DNA from: MGBC163016 sp964631345
Lineage (GTDB): Bacteria; Actinomycetota; Coriobacteriia; Coriobacteriales; Eggerthellaceae
Assembly: GCA_964631345.1 (NCBI GenBank)
Contig: CAZVWE010000012.1
Span: forward strand, 1-51,446
Direction of reading: 5' to 3'
DNA: 51,446 nucleotides
Shown here: positions 42,466 through 50,052 of the stretch, piece by piece
How the letters are laid out: each line of letters begins with the position of its first letter
Numbering within the stretch: the first letter of the stretch is position 1
Position numbers and translations under genes: made by a program
Notes under the pieces: model-generated
Told to the model about the DNA's origin: nothing
The model's input: only the letters and a program-made list of their open reading frames with translations
Databases searched by the model: none

Positions 42466-42540
42466 CAAAACCTGGGACAAATATGCGAACTATTTCGAAA
42501 CCGTGGATCCGCAGTTTCATTTTTGTCCCGGGGACAAAAA
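42466..42540. repeat. GGGACAAA repeats, candidate integrase arm sites
   Basis: GGGACAAA occurs near 42468, 42474-42482 and 42531. The last is part of a perfect 10-bp-arm palindrome (TTTTTGTCCC and complement, 42520-42540). Short directly repeated sites like these flank attachment cores of tyrosine recombinases. A 142-codon minus-strand frame across this area (42372-42800) was not accepted as a gene. Confidence 0.5.
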
Positions 42541-42874
42541 TGGGTTGGTTTTGAGGCTCGGAACCACATGAAATGGATGCCAAAACGACTGATTTCCCCC
42601 TTTGGCGCCTGTTTCGTGAAGTGAATCGTAGCCAGCGGCTTTATCGTCTTGCGTTTCCGCAGGTCAGATAGGATTCGCAAGAGCGCTGAGTGAAAAAATC
42701 GTCGCAGGCGGCTTTGTTTGCAAGTTTGAATGTGGTCTTGATCTGAGACTTGCGAAGTCGCCGTTTCTGTCGGTTGCCCGTTTTTCATCGGATCCGCCAT
42801 CTTTAATGAGCGTACATTATTTTGATATACATTGATGCAATGAGGTAAACGATAATTTTGGAGTACATACCGAT

Positions 42875-43317
42875 ATGGAAATTATAGAAATCAAAGAGAA
42901 TAAAAAACAATTTCTCCCCTTATTACTGTTAGCCGATGAACAAGAGAGCATGATAGACCGATATATTGATAGAGGAACGATGTATGTATTAGTCGATAAT
43001 GGGGTTAAATGCGAGTGTGTGGTAACCGACGAGGGCAAAGGCATTCTTGAAATTAAAATATTGCAACTGCGCCAGAATATCAGGGCAAAGGTTACGGCAA
43101 GGCACTAATTGACTTTGTTGCTGCGAAATATAAAGGGAAGTATTCGATACTACAAGTTGGTACAGGGGATAGCCCGTTGACCGTTCTTTTTTATGAAAAA
43201 TCTGGTTTTGCCCGCTCACACAGCATTGAAAATTTTTTTATTGATAACTATGACCACCCTATTTTTGAAGGTGGGGTTCAACTAACAGATATGATTTATC
43301 TACAGAAAAAAATATAA
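42875..43317 (+). pseudogene. GNAT acetyltransferase with a single-base frameshift
   Basis: The first frame reads MEIIEIKENKKQFLPLLLLA and ends LEIK. From about 43055 the next frame continues NIATAPEYQGKGYGKALIDF, containing the acetyl-CoA loop QGKGYG, to a stop at 43315. One base missing in the AAAA run near 43055 explains it. The rest is intact, so the loss is recent. Confidence 0.85.
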
Positions 43318-43525
43318 ATTATCGTTTGGCGGGAACAGGATAGCACGACACGCCCGGCGGACCATGTTGGGGCCGGATCCATCACCCGTTTCCTAGACTG
43401 TTAAATTGTGAATTATTCCCGCAGAGCCCTATTATTCCCGTATCGCCGAGTACTCCGCTGTACCGCCCAGTAGGAGCAGTTGGGAATAATGGAGCCGTTT
43501 TCCCAGGTAGGCATGCAAAAAGAAA

Positions 43526-43551
43526 GCCTCCGAACCAGAGGGTTCGGAGGC
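43526..43551 (-). terminator. Minus-strand intrinsic terminator
   Basis: GCCTCCGAACC and its exact complement form an 11-bp stem with a 4-nt loop. On the minus strand TTTCTTTTT follows. No gene ends immediately before it. Confidence 0.8.
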
Positions 43552-43658
43552 GGTTATTCCCGTTATTTCGCTGGTGGCTTTGCCCTGCGGCGAAGCCGAA
43601 ACAGTATCAGGCGGTACTCAGCGGTACTAAAACGCGAGTTCAGAAGCCAGTTCCCGCT

Positions 43659-43671
43659 ATTCCCACTCTAT
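43659..43671 (-). other. att-like core 2
   Basis: Minus strand ATAGAGTGGGAAT, reading Ile-Glu-Trp-Glu-stop with the following TAG. It differs by one base from cores 3 and 4. TTATTCCCG repeats on its left may be arm sites. Confidence 0.6.
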
Positions 43672-44116
43672 GGTCTACGAACCATTATCTAGGCCATAGG
43701 AGACTGTCGCTTCCATATGATATGCCATCGTCCAACCTGTCGTTTCTGGTAACAGTATCGATTTGAACTCACCCGGATCAAGGAAGCAATTCTAATCTCA
43801 ATGGAATAAATCAGATTATACAAGAAACGCCCATTGGCTGGGGTTTCTTAGTACCTGCGAACGTCTTGAGTTCATTTCGAGCCGAGACGATCGAAAATTT
43901 ATTCCGCGGGAATAGTTCTGTAATAAATTTCGCATAGTGGAATAAATCTCCTACCGGAGCAAACGCGAAATGCTGAGTGCAAATTGAGTTCAGAATGAGT
44001 TCACGCTTATTCGCGACAGCAAGTTCAGCATCAGAATTGATATTGAGGGAAGCAAAATCCACTGCGCCAATTTGGCACAGTAGGTCTGAACTGGCGGTTC
44101 TCCTCAAAAATGGTCT

Positions 44117-44809
44117 CTAGCTACAATCTACGTCCAATACCTTCCGCCTTAAGTGTTTTAAGTGATTGTTCTTGAAGGAACGGTAGTTTGTGCCAAACAC
44201 CTTAGCGTCAGTCTCCGTTAGCTCATCATTTCTGAATTTGAGGTCCGTCAGTTCAAGCGTACAGACACAGTCGGCCACTTGAGACAGAAGGTACTCCCTA
44301 GAATCTGCAGCTCTATAGAGGATGGCCTCCTTGGAAAGGATGAAGTCGATTGCCCCATGCAGTGCCTCAGTGACCATCTGCTGCCCATTGTCGTAATAGA
44401 TCTTCACCTTCACGAAAGTCTGGAAGTAGTCGAGATTCTCGGTCAGGAAAACGACGAGATCCCGTTTGAACCTGACTATGAAATCCGCAGGGCGAGGCAC
44501 CTCGCTTCTCCTGTATACAAAAGCCTTGTACGTAAACGGAGCGCGACGACAGAAAGCCTCAAAGGAAGATAGGAGCTTCTTACGTATTTCCATATCCAAG
44601 CCCTTATAGGCATCCTTACCGTACATCAAAGGCGAAGCATGGAAAGGAATGCTCGGAAGAGACTTGACTCGGAGATCCTTGTCCAATGAATCTTTCGCGG
44701 AGGCAAGCGAATCCCCTTGGTCGTGGAATACCAGCGAGACAATGCAGTATCTGGAATGCCCCTTCTGGCCTCCAGATTCGTCAACGAATATGCTTAGCTC
44801 TCTAGCGAT
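44117..44809 (-). CDS. DUF3800-family protein with an apparent AUC start
   Basis: The frame upstream of the first conventional start (TTG 44686) stays open and encodes the DUF3800 N-terminus: LSIFVDESGGQKGHSRYCIV. An AGGAGG site sits 5 nt before an in-frame ATC at 44809, and an in-frame TAG lies just before. There is no ATG, GTG or TTG near the site. Initiation is therefore at AUC, or an ATG was mutated. The product is 230 residues, family length. The VDES motif is the presumed RNase H-like acidic site. DUF3800 proteins are common on mobile elements. Confidence 0.75.
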   Translation of the reverse strand: MARELSIFVDESGGQKGHSRYCIVSLVFHDQGDSLASAKDSLDKDLRVKSLPSIPFHASPLMYGKDAYKGLDMEIRKKLLSSFEAFCRRAPFTYKAFVYRRSEVPRPADFIVRFKRDLVVFLTENLDYFQTFVKVKIYYDNGQQMVTEALHGAIDFILSKEAILYRAADSREYLLSQVADCVCTLELTDLKFRNDELTETDAKVFGTNYRSFKNNHLKHLRRKVLDVDCS

Positions 44810-44820
44810 GAAATCCTCCT

Positions 44821-44854
44821 AATATAAAAAGTGCCGGGGGACACCCCCGGCCAC
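44821..44854 (-). terminator. Minus-strand terminator between two element genes
   Basis: GTGCCGGGGG pairs with CCCCCGGCCAC (one bulge) around ACA, and TTTTTATATT follows on the minus strand. It lies 11 bp upstream of the DUF3800 start and 140 bp past the end of the gene at 44997. It should end that transcript or attenuate DUF3800. Confidence 0.8.
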
Positions 44855-44996
44855 TTGGTAGAAATTTCTATTGAAATCTCCATGCGGAATTATACACCGC
44901 AAGCCATAGGGGTGCCAATATAAAGCCTATATCTTCATCAACTGCTCATTGCCAGAGAACGAAGACAGACAATAGATACAAGATCGCTCCATAAAA

Positions 44997-45563
44997 CTAT
45001 GATTCCGACACAGCATTATGACTGAGCTTTTCTTCAATATACTTTTTACCTGCATCTGAAAGCTTGAAAGTTTTCCGCGCCTGGCGCGAGCTTCCACTCT
45101 TTTTCAGTTGTATTACTCGTTGAGGACGTTTGTCGACTGCTGACGCAACAGAATCCGCAACATTTGTAAGCGCATATCCAAGCTCACGCAGCTCCTTTTG
45201 AACATCTGCGGATTGCCATGATTCCTTACCCAAAACTACCTGAAGCCAATATGCTGCCGTTAGCGCTTTATCCTCCTGCGTTAAAGGGTCTACAGCAGAA
45301 TAGAGTTCGCCAAATGTTTCAAAACTATTGCCTGAACTGGTTATTGGCTCCTCCAGAGGCGCCGATGATGAAATAGCGGCTTCAATATCACTGTAATCAA
45401 AATTGAAGAAATCCTGTGCCCATCGGAATACGCGCTTTCGAGCTCCATTGTCGAGAGGATTCAAGGCATCAGCAATCGTTTGCATTGCAGCAAGCTCTGC
45501 AGAAGCTCCAGTAGATTCGATTCCGAGACAACCGTTCGTGTCGACCTTTTCTGCAGGGTTCAT
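44997..45563 (-). CDS. Unknown 188-residue element protein
   Basis: ATG 45563 follows AAGGAG by 10 nt; the longer frame overlaps the promoter and is rejected. The middle part is helical (ADALNPLDNGARKRVFRWAQ, AYWLQVVLG). The end (RQARKTFKLSDAGKKYIEEK) looks like a winged-helix or basic nucleic-acid-binding tail. No family name is offered. The promoter has an operator over its -10, so self-regulation is likely. Confidence 0.7.
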   Translation of the reverse strand: MNPAEKVDTNGCLGIESTGASAELAAMQTIADALNPLDNGARKRVFRWAQDFFNFDYSDIEAAISSSAPLEEPITSSGNSFETFGELYSAVDPLTQEDKALTAAYWLQVVLGKESWQSADVQKELRELGYALTNVADSVASAVDKRPQRVIQLKKSGSSRQARKTFKLSDAGKKYIEEKLSHNAVSES

Positions 45564-45593
45564 TATCAACACACTCCTTATCTGAACAACATT

Positions 45594-45629
45594 TACTAGT
45601 ATAGTAACTAGTACGATATCTAGTGTCAA
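45594..45629 (-). promoter_or_regulatory. Strong promoter with overlapping operator
   Basis: On the minus strand, TTGACA (45624-45629) and TACTAT (45601-45606) are separated by exactly 17 bp. TACTAGT and ACTAGTA (45594-45613) form a dyad centred on the -10, and a further CTAG lies in the spacer. Confidence 0.75.
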
Positions 45630-45740
45630 GAACTATTAGCAAACGGATTCCACAAATAATTGATTCAAGAATAAGTAGCACGTTCTCCTTTCGAGTGCTT
45701 GCATTCTCGTTGCAAGCTCATCTAGTGAAAGGAGACAGAA

Positions 45741-46811
45741 ATGAGCGTCTACAAAGAACGGTCGACTGACTGCTGGTGGGTGTCCTGCAGATTCAAGGAC
45801 ATCAACGGCGTTGCGAGGCGAACCACCAAGCGGGGCTTCAAGTCAGAAGAGGAGGCGAAGCGCTGGGAGGAGGACCTGAAAGCGTCGCCATATCTGAGGT
45901 CCATGACCCTGTCGCGCTTCTTCGAGGCCTACGAACGCGACATCAGGCCGACCGTGGCCGCGAGCACTTGGGAGCAGAAGGAGGCGCTGTTTCGAAAGAG
46001 GATCGAGCCGTACCTCGGCGACACCCTGATCGAGGAGCTCGGAGCGCCCGACATCCTGCTGTGGCAGGACCTGATGCGCGCGGCGCGGAAGAAGGATGGC
46101 ACGCCGTATGCGCAAACCTATCTCCGCTCGCTCAACAACCAGCTCGACGCGATCCTTAACCATGCCGCCAACCATTACTGGCTTGCCCGCAATCCAATGA
46201 AGGGGCTTCGCAAGATGGGCAAGAAACGCGCGGGTGAGACGAAGTTCTGGACGAAGGAGGAGTACCTATCCTTCTCCGAGCAGGTGGAAGACGATCCTGA
46301 GCTGCATTGCGCCTTCGAAGTCCTCTACTGGTGCGGGCTTCGCTCGGGCGAGATGCTCGCTCTCACAGGTGACGACATCGACTTCAACCGAGGCGTCATC
46401 ATGGTGAGGAAGGCGATGTCCAAGGTCAAAGGCTCCTATGTGGTGAGCACCCCAAAGACGAGCACGTCCCGCCGTGTCGTGCAGATGCCGCCTTTCCTCG
46501 AAGAGGAGCTGAGCTCGCTCATGTACGCTAAGGGGACGGCTCCCGACGAGCGCATATTCCCGTTCACGCACCACAAGATGAGAAGGCATCTGAAAGAGGG
46601 CGCAGAGAGGGCTGGGCTTTCCCAGATCCGCGTTCACGACCTGCGCCATAGCCACGTGTCGCTTCTCATCGATCTCGGGTTTCCGGCCCCTGCGATAGCG
46701 GAGAGGATAGGGCACTCCTCCATCTCCGTCACGTTCACCTACGCACATCTCTTCCCGGCGCGCCAGCATGACATGGCGAAGGCCCTAGAGGTCGAGGGAG
46801 GCATGCGATGA
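45741..46811 (+). CDS. Tyrosine recombinase (integrase) of the left element
   Basis: This 356-residue integrase has an N-terminal arm-binding domain (VSCRFKDINGVARRTTKRGF), a SAM-like core-binding domain and the catalytic domain. The latter carries R in YWCGLRSGEML, HxxR in VHDLRHSH, the second H in IGHSS and the nucleophile Tyr in FTYAHLFP. It is GC-rich compared with its surroundings. It overlaps the MobC-like gene by 4 bp. It is the likely integrase for the segment between cores 2 and 3. Confidence 0.93.
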   Translation: MSVYKERSTDCWWVSCRFKDINGVARRTTKRGFKSEEEAKRWEEDLKASPYLRSMTLSRFFEAYERDIRPTVAASTWEQKEALFRKRIEPYLGDTLIEELGAPDILLWQDLMRAARKKDGTPYAQTYLRSLNNQLDAILNHAANHYWLARNPMKGLRKMGKKRAGETKFWTKEEYLSFSEQVEDDPELHCAFEVLYWCGLRSGEMLALTGDDIDFNRGVIMVRKAMSKVKGSYVVSTPKTSTSRRVVQMPPFLEEELSSLMYAKGTAPDERIFPFTHHKMRRHLKEGAERAGLSQIRVHDLRHSHVSLLIDLGFPAPAIAERIGHSSISVTFTYAHLFPARQHDMAKALEVEGGMR

Positions 46812-47170
46812 GCTATCCGAGGGAGGCGCGCAAGCGCAGCAAGACGATAGCGTTCTGGGTAACGCCGGGACAAGCCGCAGAGATCGACGAGATGGTGAGG
46901 ACGAGCGGCCTCACAAAGCAGGACTACCTTCTCACGCGAGCCCTGGAGCACGAGGTGGTCATAGTGCCGAGCAGCCGAGTGGTGAAGAACCTGCGCGAGA
47001 AATCCGAGAGGATCGCAAAGAGGCTAGAGGCTCTCGCGAGCGCGGGCGAACTGAGCGATGCTTTACTCGATGAGATCAGGTGGCTCGCCGGCCTCATGGC
47101 GGCGTTCGTGAGATACGGCGAGGAGGAATTCGACGCGGTGGAGAGGATCATCGACCTCAGCCGCGACTGA
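46808..47170 (+). CDS. MobC-like relaxosome accessory protein
   Basis: This 120-residue protein begins with a ribbon-helix-helix of the MobC type (RSKTIAFWVTPGQAAEIDEM, SGLTKQDYLLTRAL) followed by helical sequence. It is coupled to the integrase by an ATGA overlap. No relaxase is present in the window, so the element could only be mobilised in trans or has lost it. A plain RHH regulator is an alternative. Confidence 0.75.
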   Translation: MSYPREARKRSKTIAFWVTPGQAAEIDEMVRTSGLTKQDYLLTRALEHEVVIVPSSRVVKNLREKSERIAKRLEALASAGELSDALLDEIRWLAGLMAAFVRYGEEEFDAVERIIDLSRD

Positions 47171-47255
47171 CGGCCTGTTCCATATGCCTCGCGGCCTCTC
47201 TTGTGGAATCTCTGTGAAGAATGACCTTAGCGGACCTAAGAGAGCCTTAGCTCGA

Positions 47256-47290
47256 CGCCCGCGAATACGGGCATCCCTTCTTTCGAATAC
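47256..47290 (+). terminator. Terminator of the integrase-mobC operon
   Basis: GCCCG-CGAATA-CGGGC hairpin (47257-47272) followed by a pyrimidine-rich run with TTCTTT. It overlaps one arm of a larger inverted repeat ending at 47331. Confidence 0.55.
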
Positions 47291-47527
47291 CATCGGACCT
47301 AACCAATCGACCTAGAAGAGGAGGGATGCCCATTCGATTCGCTTTAAGCTGACATATTCATCCGAAAGACCGATTCGGGGTACCGGTCGATGATACTCAA
47401 AACCCTGTTACGAGTTGTGGATTTCGAACCCTCGTGATGACGCCGTGATGACGCTTTTCGAGCCCGTTTCGCGGACGCGCAAGCCCTTGAGCTGGGCGAA
47501 CGCCTCCGTGTAAGCCACTTGCGCCCT

Positions 47528-47540
47528 ATTCCCACTCAAT
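47528..47540 (-). other. att core 3
   Basis: ATTCCCACTCAAT, a 13-bp direct repeat identical to 51392-51404. On the minus strand it reads Ile-Glu-Trp-Glu-stop. The two copies bracket a 3.9-kb segment with its own integrase. Confidence 0.75.
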
Positions 47541-47726
47541 AAATCAATTTAGAGTAAATATGCACATTACGCAGGCACTTTACATATTATAGTCTCCATA
47601 TTTGCATCAATTTTGCATCAAAACATTCTAGAAAAAGCTTTATGAACCATTTTAGACAATGCAACGAGATATGAGCTAGATCGAAAGTTCCTAATATGCG
47701 GCTACTGCATCTCCGTCTATAATTGA

Positions 47727-47872
47727 AGTTACCACACCGCAAGACCTTTCGGACTTGCACCACAATCGAATAAACAACAGGCAGCTTGGAGAGCATCCGC
47801 CTTTCAAGGTCTGTTGTTTCATTCGTGGAGCATCCCCTTGCGGTGTGGTAACTGTGGTGGATGCTTTCCAAT
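47727..47872 (+). ncRNA. Strongly structured leader or small RNA candidate
   Basis: Perfect 17-bp arms (47727-47743 and 47837-47853) enclose a second stem (47768-47780 with 47811-47824, one bulge) and a local hairpin (GCAAG...CTTGC, 47739-47758). The local hairpin competes with the outer stem. GGAGAGCATCC (47788-47798 region) can pair with GGATGCTTTCC (47859-47869 region) as another alternative. It ends about 120 bp before the lipoprotein ATG. It matches no riboswitch class I know; oriT or an IS end are alternatives. Confidence 0.55.
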
Positions 47873-47990
47873 TTGTCTTAAACAGCTTCCTTCACAGATA
47901 TACGGACTTGATTGTTCGAAATGTTGTGCAACCTATTTTGCATAACACCAAAGACAATCAAATAAAGCAACCATACTGAAAGAAAGCACA

Positions 47991-48680
47991 ATGAAAGCAA
48001 AGTTTGTCAGGATTGGAATAATTGCGGCTATCGCCGCATTGACATTCTCTTTGATTGGCTGCAATAACCAGACTGAAGGATCATCTTCCTCCGTTGAATC
48101 TAACTCAGAAGAACAAATGCAAACATATAGTGTTGGAGAAACAATCGAAACAGATATCATTAAGTTCACGCTTGACAGAGCGGAGTTAGCAATTGCTCTT
48201 AACAGTTCGATGGGTTTCGGATCGGACAAAGCCCCCGATGGACTTGCTGGTGGAGACTTCTTTCTTCCAAAGGAATACAACGCTGATGAAGATGAAAAAA
48301 ATCCTTTTGTTGCTGCAAAAGGACATACGTTGGTTTCGATGACGTTTACAGTAGAAAACCTAGATAGAGCGAGCGTCGAACTATGTGATTGGGGTTTATA
48401 TGAGTTCATAACTATTGAATACAATGGGGCTTCCTATGTCGGAGAAAGCTCCAGTGACGATAACTTCAAAACAAAGATTGGTGCCGTTAATAAGAATAAT
48501 GAAGGATGGAGTACCATTAACACGTCGCAAATATACGTTTATGCTGGCAAAACAAATTCTTACAAAGCATACATTGACATCCCTGTAGAAATTGAAAACC
48601 TGTCTAGCCCATTCGAAATTATATTCAATCTCCCAACATCCAGTGGCGAGAGACAGGCTTTTACCTATGCAGTCAATTAG
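47991..48680 (+). CDS. Lipoprotein with DUF4352-like domain
   Basis: This 229-residue protein has a lipoprotein signal ending LTFSLIGCNN, a Ser/Glu-rich linker and a beta-rich domain. HTLVSMTFTVENLDRASVEL and FEIIFNLP resemble DUF4352/telokin-like immunoglobulin folds found in mobile-element lipoproteins. A GAAAG site precedes the ATG and a good terminator follows. A surface role such as exclusion or immunity is possible but not shown. Confidence 0.72.
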   Translation: MKAKFVRIGIIAAIAALTFSLIGCNNQTEGSSSSVESNSEEQMQTYSVGETIETDIIKFTLDRAELAIALNSSMGFGSDKAPDGLAGGDFFLPKEYNADEDEKNPFVAAKGHTLVSMTFTVENLDRASVELCDWGLYEFITIEYNGASYVGESSSDDNFKTKIGAVNKNNEGWSTINTSQIYVYAGKTNSYKAYIDIPVEIENLSSPFEIIFNLPTSSGERQAFTYAVN

Positions 48681-48785
48681 TCAGTTACTAATGCTTGACA
48701 TAATTACTGAGCGTTCTGATTTGCAATGCTTCATTTTTCAAAACTAATTATTTTTGGTAAAATATAATTATCCAAAATGCATTCT

Positions 48786-48820
48786 GAACGGGCATCTTAG
48801 CCCGTTCTCTATTTTCTGCG
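48786..48820 (+). terminator. Intrinsic terminator after the lipoprotein gene
   Basis: GAACGGGC and GCCCGTTC form an 8-bp stem with a 6-nt loop (48786-48807), followed by TCTATTTTCT. Confidence 0.8.
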
Positions 48821-48924
48821 GGAATCCGCTCTAGCAGCAAATCAACCAGCATTTAGCCTATACAATCCCGCTGGGCAAACCTCAATAATTCATACCTCTT
48901 GGATTTGAATTAAAGAAGAGGAAG

Positions 48925-48991
48925 TAAATCAAATGCTTATTCAAGCATTTGATTTATTACTGTTTAAGAAAAATAAGTTTGATAAATCAAA
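48925..48991. promoter_or_regulatory. AT-rich dyads upstream of the gene at 49027
   Basis: A perfect 14-bp-arm inverted repeat with loop ATTC (48925-48956; arm core AAATCAAATGCTT) is followed by a second dyad TTTGATAAATCAAA (48978-48991). Both carry the same ATCAAA element. Multiple copies suggest operator sites or a replication origin of the element. The surrounding gap (48681-49026) has no gene. Confidence 0.6.
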
Positions 48992-49026
48992 TTTGAATCA
49001 ATTCAATTTAATGAAAGGAAATATCT

Positions 49027-49461
49027 ATGTCCAATTATGAAAATGAAGCAAAAGACTACGTCAAGGAACTTAACCCTACAACACAGAAGAAAGCAATCGT
49101 TGCAATTCAAGACGCGCTCAACAACGATAAAAGAGATTGGCAGTGGATTGCTACCGCTCTTAGAAAGAAGAGCGTCAACGAGTGGACTAAATGGGGTTTT
49201 GGACTGTTCTTTGATAATAAGTTTCAAGCGTCTGTCTATCAGCAGATAGAGCGTGACGAACGATGTAAACACATTGATGCCGACAGTTGGCTAAGTGGCG
49301 GCAGTTTCAATGCAGTGAACAAGACAACCAGCATTAAACAACAGCCAATTCACGAACCCAAACCAGGTGACCCTTTCTATAGTCTTTATGCAGAAGGATT
49401 GAAACAAGAACATCAAGCAACCAAACCGACTTCCGCTAATGATGATGCATTTCCCTTCTAG
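49027..49461 (+). CDS. Unknown element protein with SSB-like C-terminal tip
   Basis: This 144-residue protein starts at ATG 49027 after AAAGGA. Residues 1-85 are helical (ELNPTTQKKAIVAIQDALNN, RDWQWIATALRKKSVNEWTK). A disordered, Pro/Lys-rich linker follows, and the last residues are NDDAFPF. Acidic residues followed by Pro-Phe at the very end copy the SSB tail that recruits RecO, RecG, PriA and others. The OB fold of SSB is not evident. It likely works in element replication or recombination. Confidence 0.65.
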   Translation: MSNYENEAKDYVKELNPTTQKKAIVAIQDALNNDKRDWQWIATALRKKSVNEWTKWGFGLFFDNKFQASVYQQIERDERCKHIDADSWLSGGSFNAVNKTTSIKQQPIHEPKPGDPFYSLYAEGLKQEHQATKPTSANDDAFPF

Positions 49462-49556
49462 CGCATCTGTGCGGGCTACTGCTAACGCATCCGCCCGCAA
49501 CATATCCATTACTCCGTTAAACGCCGTAAACACCCAAGAGATGAAGGAGATAACAA

Positions 49557-49940
49557 ATGCTTTTTGCCCAATCCGCACAGCTGATATATAACGGTGCTGA
49601 CATGCATGAGATCAAGAACCTTACAGCATTGCAGCAAGACGGCAAGGAACTAAGCGAAACAGACAATCGCGCTCTTGCGGAATACATCATGCGAAAAATT
49701 GATTACGCAAATAACTTCTACAGCAATACACGTTTGATGATAGGAAATGAAACATTAGACGCACCTAGGGAAACCAGCAGACAAATCAATCACATCCATT
49801 ACAACTGTCAAAAAGAGATTGAAAGCAAGTGGCAACCACCTATCACAGATGAAGAAGCTTTCAAGCTGATGTTCCAAGAGGAAATAGAAAGTGAACTTGT
49901 AGATGCAACAAAGAATCAGACCATCGAACTAAAGTTATAG
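49557..49940 (+). CDS. Unknown 127-residue element protein
   Basis: ATG 49557 has AAGGAG with 8-nt spacing. The product is charged and helical (ALAEYIMRKIDYANNFYSNT, EEAFKLMFQEEIESELVDAT) with no recognised domain. It lies 95 bp after the SSB-tip gene, probably in the same transcript, and converges with the integrase gene. Confidence 0.68.
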   Translation: MLFAQSAQLIYNGADMHEIKNLTALQQDGKELSETDNRALAEYIMRKIDYANNFYSNTRLMIGNETLDAPRETSRQINHIHYNCQKEIESKWQPPITDEEAFKLMFQEEIESELVDATKNQTIELKL

Positions 49941-50052
49941 TGCGGGCATGGGTTCGATTAGAAAGTTGCTTTTGATCGTGGGCAAGACCGCATCAAACAA
50001 TCAGCAGTAAAAGGAATCATTCAAATCCTGAAACCACCCCGCTCCGTATCGT

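Larger units (their letters stand above)
43318..44116. other. 800-bp gap around att core 2
   Basis: No gene is supported. It contains TTATTCCCG-type repeats (near 43412, 43430, 43553), a minus-strand terminator (43526-43551) and the att-like core at 43659. Between 43690 and 44110 only scattered GGAATA motifs are seen. Confidence 0.5.
47171..47726. other. Gap of about 550 bp downstream of mobC
   Basis: It carries a terminator near 47256-47290, an inverted repeat (GGGCATCCCT at 47269-47278 and complement at 47322-47331) and two CGGACCTAA copies (47231, 47294). The att core at 47528 is also here. No gene is seen. Confidence 0.5.

Noticed and set aside
42372..42800. 142-codon minus-strand frame
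   Set aside because: It spans the GGGACAAA palindrome and other att-flank repeats, has no family features and its second half reads like non-coding DNA.
43811..44107. 98-codon minus-strand frame downstream of the DUF3800 gene
   Set aside because: No ribosome site or recognisable motif, and it sits in a gap of scattered GGAATA motifs.
46266..46769. 167-codon minus-strand frame
   Set aside because: Antisense shadow of the GC-rich integrase gene.
47400..47470. Possible tRNA fragment (a GGTTCGAAATCC-like stretch on the minus strand)
   Set aside because: The putative T-stem does not pair, and no acceptor or anticodon arm can be drawn around it.
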